From an uncultured Clostridia bacterium (GTDB taxonomy: Bacteria; Bacillota; Clostridia; Lachnospirales; Anaerotignaceae), in assembly GCA_910587195.1 (NCBI GenBank), contig CAJUKL010000041.1, positions 1 through 19,270 of the forward strand: a DNA stretch of 19,270 nucleotides, in the 5' to 3' direction. Numbering within the stretch: the stretch's first letter is position 1; every line of letters starts with the position of its first letter. The notes below the pieces were generated by a model. That model was not told the origin of the DNA. It was given only the letters and a program-made list of their open reading frames with translations, and did no database searches. This document shows positions 14,896 through 19,270 of the stretch, in pieces. A program made the translations under genes and the position numbers.

Positions 14896-16440
14896 TTATT
14901 TTTCTTTTGAAACTGCAATTTTATGCAACACAGTTAAAACTGCTACAAGACAAATTACAGATACTCCCAAGGTAAGCAAAAGATTTTTTGTAAATCCTGC
15001 AACAATATATCCTACCATACAGCAAGCTGCTACACAAGCTGCATATGGAATTTGTGTAGCCACATGGTCAATATGATTACAGCCAGCACCTGTAGAGGAA
15101 AGTATGGTTGTATCTGAAATTGGAGAACAATGGTCACCAAATACAGAGCCTGCTAAAGTTGCTGCTAAAGAAATAATCGTTAAATCTGGTGCAACTTTAG
15201 AGCAAACTGTAGCAATAATTGGTATCAAAATACCAAAAGTTCCCCATGATGTTCCCATAGAAAAAGAAAGAAAACCTGCTACCACAAAAATAATGGCTGG
15301 TATCAGCATGGTTGGCATATTGGATTGCGCAACAAGATTTCCAACATATTCTCCTGTACTTAATAAATCACGGCAAACACCACTAATTGTCCATGCTAAT
15401 GTTAAAATAATGATAGCACCTACCATAGATTTTACACCTTGTCCTACACCATCCATAAATTCTCTAAAGTTTAATACTTTTCTTGGCACAAAAAGTAAAA
15501 ATGCCACAAGTAAAGAAGCAAAACTGCTAATTGCAAGGGCAGGGCCTGCATCTGTATTTCCAAAACCATCTGCAAGTGTCATGCCACCTTCAAAATAGCC
15601 ACCAATATATAACATGGAAAGAATAGAAAAAATAATCAAAGCTGCAATCGGAATCAATAAATCAAAAACACGACCCTTTGGAGAAATGCGTAATTGATTT
15701 AATTCTTCTGCACCAGTGCTGCTAGAAGTTCCTTCTGCATCTAATTTTCCATGTTTTTTTGCCTGATATTCAAATTTTTCCATAGGGCCAAAATCTAACT
15801 GCAAACAAGATATAATTAAAATCATTAAAATTGTTAAAATGGCATATAAATTATAAGGTATTGATTGTATAAATGACTCCATACCATTTAAACCAGTATC
15901 ACCCATTTGAGAAATAACAGAAGCGGCCCATGAAGAAACTGGTGCAATAATACAGACAGGTGCAGCCGTTGCATCAATCAAATAAGCTAATTTTGCATGA
16001 GAAATTCGTTGCTTATCTGTTACAGGCTTCATAACAGTACCTACTGTCAAGCAGTTAAAATAGTCATCAATAAATATCAAGGCACCTAAAGCACAAGTGG
16101 CAAGAGATGCACCTACACGAGATGTAATTTTACTGCTTGCCCAATTTCCATATGCTCTGGAGCCACCCGCTTTTGTAATTACCACAACAAGTGCTCCAAG
16201 CATAGCAAGAAAAAGAACAATCGCTGTATTATCAGCAAGTTTGCTTGCCATCAGTGTCATTGTTGTGTCCACTGTTTTCACAATAACACCCAAACCACTT
16301 GCAAAATGACAAGCATAAATCAACGTACCAGAAAGAATACCAATAATTAAAGATGAAATAACTTCTTTTGTCACTAATGCAAGACCAATCGCAATAATTG
16401 GTGGTAGCACGGACAAGAAGCCTACATTAATGGATTCCAA
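14896..16440 (-). CDS. nhaC: NhaC-family sodium/proton antiporter
   Basis: This 514-residue inner-membrane secondary transporter has about 12 helices. Family motifs are clear: TSWGTFGILIPI near 400, GDHCSPISDTTILSSTGAG near 432-450, then CNHIDHVATQIPYA. The family exchanges sodium for protons. Some members instead exchange malate for lactate or carry amino acids, so the substrate is not certain. The start is TTG (16440), behind AGAGGGGG with seven bases spacing. No ATG is available near the N-terminus, and the TTG gives the normal family beginning. The gene has its own promoter and its own terminator, so it forms a single-gene unit beside the mrp operon. Confidence 0.9.
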   Translation of the reverse strand: MESINVGFLSVLPPIIAIGLALVTKEVISSLIIGILSGTLIYACHFASGLGVIVKTVDTTMTLMASKLADNTAIVLFLAMLGALVVVITKAGGSRAYGNWASSKITSRVGASLATCALGALIFIDDYFNCLTVGTVMKPVTDKQRISHAKLAYLIDATAAPVCIIAPVSSWAASVISQMGDTGLNGMESFIQSIPYNLYAILTILMILIISCLQLDFGPMEKFEYQAKKHGKLDAEGTSSSTGAEELNQLRISPKGRVFDLLIPIAALIIFSILSMLYIGGYFEGGMTLADGFGNTDAGPALAISSFASLLVAFLLFVPRKVLNFREFMDGVGQGVKSMVGAIIILTLAWTISGVCRDLLSTGEYVGNLVAQSNMPTMLIPAIIFVVAGFLSFSMGTSWGTFGILIPIIATVCSKVAPDLTIISLAATLAGSVFGDHCSPISDTTILSSTGAGCNHIDHVATQIPYAACVAACCMVGYIVAGFTKNLLLTLGVSVICLVAVLTVLHKIAVSKEK

Positions 16441-16485
16441 AACAATTCCCCCTCTAAAATTTATTTTTTAAAATTAATATTTATC

Positions 16486-16514
16486 ATCATAACATATATC
16501 TTATCAAGATTCAA
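16486..16514 (-). promoter_or_regulatory. Candidate promoter of nhaC
   Basis: On the minus strand TTGAAT (16514-16509) and TATGAT (16491-16486) are 17 bases apart. The -10 lies about 45 bases before the TTG start. The -35 matches consensus at 4 of 6 positions and the -10 at 5 of 6. No structured leader is seen. Confidence 0.55.
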
Positions 16515-16654
16515 TTCTATATTCCCTTGATATGCTAGTTTTGTCTATTTTTTTAAAATTTTATACATAAAATTACAAAATATTTTAAATATTTACAAAC
16601 AGACCAAAAAAGTTTATGAAAGAATTTTTTAAAGAATTTTTAAAAAAAATGACA

Positions 16655-16683
16655 TGGACAGATTTTATAAATAAGATTATAAT
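16655..16683 (+). promoter_or_regulatory. Sigma-A promoter of the lipoprotein gene
   Basis: TGGACA (16655-16660) and a perfect TATAAT (16678-16683) are separated by 17 bases, 32 bases before the ATG at 16716. It is divergent from the nhaC promoter. Confidence 0.75.
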
Positions 16684-16715
16684 AAAGTCAAAAAAGAAAG
16701 GAAGAAAAAATTGTT

Positions 16716-17276
16716 ATGAGGAAATTTTTGTTATTATTGACATCTATTATGATGGTATTGGGTATGGCTGCTTGCGGAGGTGCTGCTGAAGAACAAGAAC
16801 AAAATGGCAATACTCCAGAAGCTACAGTAACTACTTTATTAGAAGCTATCAAAATATTTGACCAAACAACGATAAATCAGTGTGTGGAAGAAGATGACAA
16901 TATGTACACAACGGAAATAGGAGAAAGTCAAGATGCTTTTATCTTTGAAAACCTTACCTATAACATAGAATCTGTACATAGCAATGAAGGCAGAGCATTT
17001 GTAACAGTGGAACTTTCTAATATTAATATGGCAGAAGCATTTCAAACATATTTAGAAAATGTAATGGCGTTGGGAGAAGAAGCACAAACTTTAACAGAAG
17101 AAGAAACATTAGCAAAATTAAAAGAAGCGATTGAGCAAAATAAAGAAAATACAATCTCCAGAACCATGGACTTAGAATTAAATCAAGGAGAAGATGGACA
17201 ATGGAAAGTAAAAACAACAGATGATTTTCTTTCTATTATATCCGGTGGCATGGCAGATGAAATGGCATTTGAATAA
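16716..17276 (+). CDS. Small surface lipoprotein of unknown function
   Basis: The 186-residue product starts with a typical lipoprotein signal peptide: basic MRK, a hydrophobic core, and a lipobox LGMAAC with Cys20 as the lipid-bearing residue. The mature protein is acidic and Gln/Glu-rich. Its layout (TVTTLLEAIKIFD near 37-49, then alternating strands, with GQWKV near 162-166) recalls small NTF2-like lipoproteins of Bacillota such as the DUF4878 or DUF5105 groups, but this is only a resemblance. It probably sits on the outer face of the membrane. It has its own promoter and terminator and is transcribed alone. The ribosome binding site AAAGGAAG is about 11 bases upstream, slightly long. Confidence 0.85.
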   Translation: MRKFLLLLTSIMMVLGMAACGGAAEEQEQNGNTPEATVTTLLEAIKIFDQTTINQCVEEDDNMYTTEIGESQDAFIFENLTYNIESVHSNEGRAFVTVELSNINMAEAFQTYLENVMALGEEAQTLTEEETLAKLKEAIEQNKENTISRTMDLELNQGEDGQWKVKTTDDFLSIISGGMADEMAFE

Positions 17277-17281
17277 TTGTG

Positions 17282-17318
17282 AGCTACCCTAGTTTTTGCT
17301 AGGGTAGTTTTTATTATT
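17282..17318 (+). terminator. Intrinsic terminator of the lipoprotein gene
   Basis: A 9-bp perfect stem, CTACCCTAG (17284-17292) with CTAGGGTAG (17299-17307), has a TTTTTG loop and is followed by TTTTTATTATTTT. It lies six bases after the lipoprotein stop. The minus side lacks a T-run, so it is not an obvious terminator for pepT. Confidence 0.9.
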
Positions 17319-17386
17319 TTTTTTATAAACTTCTAACTTTGGTCAAACTTATAAGGAAGCTGTTTTTTTGACAAAGAAAAGTTTTT

Positions 17387-18604
17387 CTAAAAAAGTATAT
17401 TGTTTTTACAAATGGTAACGATAACATCAACCGCTTTTTCCATAGAAGAAACTGGAATATATTCATATGGGCCATGAAAATTATGACCACCTGTAAATAA
17501 ATTAGGACAAGGGATTCCCATAAAGGAAAGTCTTGCACCATCAGTGCCGCCACGAATCGGTTGTATAATGGGTGTAATTCCACATTCTAACATGGAAGAT
17601 TTTGCAAGTTCTATAATATATGGCTTATCCTGTATCTGCGTCAACATATTTTGATATTCATCATAAATTGTCAAATAAATTCGATTGTTATATTTTTTAT
17701 TTTTTTCTGCAACAATGTTTTCGATGAGTGCCTTTCTATTTGCAAAAGAAACTTCATCAAAATCTCGGATTAAATAAGAAAGGGTAGCAGAACCAACATT
17801 ACTATTGCAATAGCAAAGGTGAAAAAATCCCTCATAGCCTTCTGTATGGGAAGGAGTTTCTTCTGGAGGAAAAGAGGATATAATTTCTGCTGCAACTAGT
17901 CCTGCATTGACCATTGTATCTTTGGCTGTGCCTGTGTGGACACTCTTTCCTTGTATGGTGATATTTGCCCGTGCGGCATTAAAATTTTCATATTCTAATT
18001 CTCCAAGTGCTCCTCCATCTATGGTATAAGCAAAATCTGCTCCAAAAGTTGCAATATTAAAGCAATCTGCGCCTCTACCAATTTCTTCATCTGGTGTAAA
18101 ACGTATTACAACTTTTCCATGCTCAATTTCTTGGTGCTGCATTAGATATTCCATAGCAGTTAATATTTCTGCAATGCCTGCTTTGTCATCTGCACCAAGC
18201 AAGGTAATACCATCCGCAGTAATAATTGTTTGTCCTTTATATTGAAGCAAAGAAGGAAATTCTAAAGGGGAAATTGTAGTATTTCCTTTTAATACAATAT
18301 CTGTTCCATCATAGTTTTCTGTGACTTGCGGACAAACGTGTTCTCCAGAAGCATCTGGACTGGTATCCATATGCGCAATAAAACCAATTACTGGTAATTC
18401 TTTTTCTATATTAGAAGGTAAAAAAGCAGTTAAATAGCCATTTTCATCTATAGTAACGTTTTCAAGCCCAATTTGTTTACATTCTTCTGCTAAAAAAGAA
18501 GCAAAATCCATTTGCTGCTTTGTGCTTGGACAGGTTTTTACAGATTCATCAGAAGTAGTATGATGTCTTGCATATTCTAAAAATCTATCTGTGACAGTTC
18601 TCAA
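17387..18604 (-). CDS. pepT: Peptidase T (tripeptide aminopeptidase, M20 family)
   Basis: This cytoplasmic zinc enzyme removes the N-terminal residue from tripeptides. The 405 residues match the family. Metal and catalytic residues align almost number-for-number with Salmonella PepT: His78 and Asp80 (AHMDTSP), Asp140 (GADDKAG), Glu173 and Glu174 (PDEEIGRGAD), Asp196 (TIDGGALGE) and His377 (GGHNFHGPYE). RGGTDGARLS at 351-360 is also typical. The start is TTG, with AAGGAG eight bases upstream. The ATG next to the ribosome binding site runs into a stop after three codons. The gene stands alone. A TACAAT about 40 bases upstream could be a -10, but no good -35 accompanies it. No clear terminator was found downstream. 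Confidence 0.95.
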   Translation of the reverse strand: MRTVTDRFLEYARHHTTSDESVKTCPSTKQQMDFASFLAEECKQIGLENVTIDENGYLTAFLPSNIEKELPVIGFIAHMDTSPDASGEHVCPQVTENYDGTDIVLKGNTTISPLEFPSLLQYKGQTIITADGITLLGADDKAGIAEILTAMEYLMQHQEIEHGKVVIRFTPDEEIGRGADCFNIATFGADFAYTIDGGALGELEYENFNAARANITIQGKSVHTGTAKDTMVNAGLVAAEIISSFPPEETPSHTEGYEGFFHLCYCNSNVGSATLSYLIRDFDEVSFANRKALIENIVAEKNKKYNNRIYLTIYDEYQNMLTQIQDKPYIIELAKSSMLECGITPIIQPIRGGTDGARLSFMGIPCPNLFTGGHNFHGPYEYIPVSSMEKAVDVIVTICKNNILF

Positions 18605-18715
18605 AAAATCATCTCCTTAAATACTTTGTTTTTTATTATTGTAACACAATGTTTCGTTTTTAACCAGAAAGAAATAAGGACAGAAATATTTTCAGAAAAA
18701 ATGTATAAAAAATGC

Positions 18716-18744
18716 TTGACAAGGAAATAAAAATAAAGTATAGT
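18716..18744 (+). promoter_or_regulatory. Strong sigma-A promoter with no obvious gene directly downstream
   Basis: TTGACA (18716-18721) and TATAGT (18739-18744) are separated by exactly 17 bases. About 200 bases of AT-rich DNA follow before the first tRNA gene. This stretch contains an 11-bp inverted repeat (18770-18780 with 18798-18808). It may be an upstream promoter of the tRNA genes or may drive a small transcript. Confidence 0.7.
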
Positions 18745-18769
18745 AATTAAACATTTTCTTGCAAAACAA

Positions 18770-18808
18770 TTTTATAAAACAGAAAAAAGATAAACTCGTT
18801 TTATAAAA
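18770..18808. repeat. Inverted repeat between two promoters
   Basis: TTTTATAAAAC (18770-18780) and GTTTTATAAAA (18798-18808) form an 11-bp perfect inverted repeat with a 17-base loop. Each arm contains the palindrome TTTTATAAAA. It could be a weak RNA hairpin or a pair of binding sites. Chance is not excluded in such AT-rich DNA. Confidence 0.4.
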
Positions 18809-18884
18809 GGTTTTATATTAAGATAGAAAAAATTGCAACATTTATAAAAATTTGTAAAGAAATGAAAAAATATGAAAAAAAGTG

Positions 18885-18913
18885 TTGACAGATAAAATAA
18901 AATAATGTATGAT
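18885..18913 (+). promoter_or_regulatory. Promoter of the tRNA-Ser(UGA) gene
   Basis: TTGACA (18885-18890), 17 bases, then TATGAT (18908-18913). The tRNA begins 30 bases after the -10, fitting a stable-RNA promoter. Confidence 0.85.
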
Positions 18914-18942
18914 ATAAAAGCTGATTGCTGAAAAGCAATTCT

Positions 18943-19028
18943 GGAGAGGTGTCCGAGTGGTTTAAGGAGCCGGTCTTGAAAACCGGTGACTCCGCAAGGG
19001 GCCGTGGGTTCGAATCCCACCCTCTCCG
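18943..19028 (+). tRNA. tRNA-Ser (anticodon UGA)
   Basis: The acceptor stem GGAGAGG (18943-18949) pairs with CCTCTCC (19021-19027), with G as discriminator. The anticodon stem CCGGT/ACCGG encloses the loop CTTGAAA with TGA at 18977-18979. A long variable arm (GACTCCGCAAGGGGCC region) and the T-arm GTGGGTTCGAATCCCAC are present, as expected for a type II serine tRNA. CCA is not encoded. Confidence 0.97.
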
Positions 19029-19045
19029 GTTTTTAGAGAGCATTT

Positions 19046-19134
19046 GGAGAAGTACCCAAGTGGTTGAAGGGGCTCGCCTGGAAAGCGGGTAGGTCGTTAG
19101 TAGCGGTGCGTGGGTTCAAATCCCACCTTCTCCG
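19046..19134 (+). tRNA. tRNA-Ser (anticodon GGA)
   Basis: The acceptor stem GGAGAAG (19046-19052) pairs with CTTCTCC (19127-19133), with discriminator G. The anticodon loop CTGGAAA has GGA at 19080-19082, closed by CTCGC/GCGGG. The long variable arm (TAGGTCGTTAGTAGCGGTGC region) and the T-arm GTGGGTTCAAATCCCAC identify a class II serine tRNA. It lies 17 bases after the first tRNA-Ser, so the two are probably co-transcribed. CCA is not encoded; a run of seven Ts follows directly and may end transcription. Confidence 0.96.
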
Positions 19135-19162
19135 TTTTTTTGAAAAGTATTTAAAAAAATAC

Positions 19163-19190
19163 TTGACAAAAAATAAAAAAAGAGTATAAT
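19163..19190 (+). promoter_or_regulatory. Promoter for a gene beyond the window edge
   Basis: TTGACA (19163-19168), 16 bases, then perfect TATAAT (19185-19190). No gene follows before 19270. A further TTGACA occupies the last six bases (19265-19270), suggesting another tandem promoter, perhaps for more tRNA genes. Confidence 0.75.
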
Positions 19191-19270
19191 AAGTTATCGT
19201 GACTGCCCAAAAGGCAAAACACAGACAAGCACAAAAAAAGTTTTAAAAAAAAGTAAAAAAGTGCTTGACA

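Noticed and set aside
18772..19043. Two minus-strand open frames across tRNA-Ser, with the string GWDSNPRPLAESPVFKTGSL
   Set aside because: This peptide is the well-known false translation of the reverse strand of a serine tRNA. The tRNA fold is complete and there is no other support for a protein.

Overview
The window is strongly AT-rich. It has short intergenic gaps, clear Shine-Dalgarno sites, sigma-A-type promoters (TTGACA-17-TATAAT-like), several TTG and GTG starts and a nickel-pincer (lar) maturation set. Together these point to an anaerobic low-GC Bacillota, most likely a Clostridia/Lachnospiraceae-type gut or rumen bacterium. No species can be named from the sequence alone.

Left part (1-4954, + strand). 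A DUF362/ferredoxin fusion gene (205-1317) sits between two inverted copies of a dispersed hairpin-rich repeat. It is followed by a small membrane-anchored protein of unknown function and by larC-larE-larB, which build the nickel-pincer nucleotide cofactor used by LarA-type racemases and epimerases. No larA is present here, so the cofactor must serve an enzyme encoded elsewhere. LarC carries an 18-bp tandem repeat encoding a His/Glu-rich tract. LarE has the three cysteines expected of the iron-sulfur-cluster type.

Centre (5005-14078, - strand). A tightly packed nine-gene operon reads mrpE-mrpF-mrpG-mbhD-like-(mbhE+mrpB fusion)-mrpC-mrpD-like-mrpD-like-mrpD-like/NuoL-like. The order matches the sodium/proton-translocating half of Mrp antiporters and of Mbh-type membrane hydrogenases. 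There is no hydrogenase or other redox module, and four antiporter-like subunits follow in a row, all keeping the conserved Glu/Lys charge set. This is the most unusual system in the window. A second sodium/proton antiporter gene of the NhaC family (14896-16440, - strand) lies upstream, separated by about 0.8 kb of non-coding DNA with two more repeat copies.

Right part (16441-19270). A small lipoprotein gene (+) and peptidase T (-) converge on an intrinsic terminator. Two serine tRNA genes (UGA and GGA anticodons) follow on the + strand. Strong promoters lie before the first tRNA and after the second, and another -35-like hexamer lies at the window edge.
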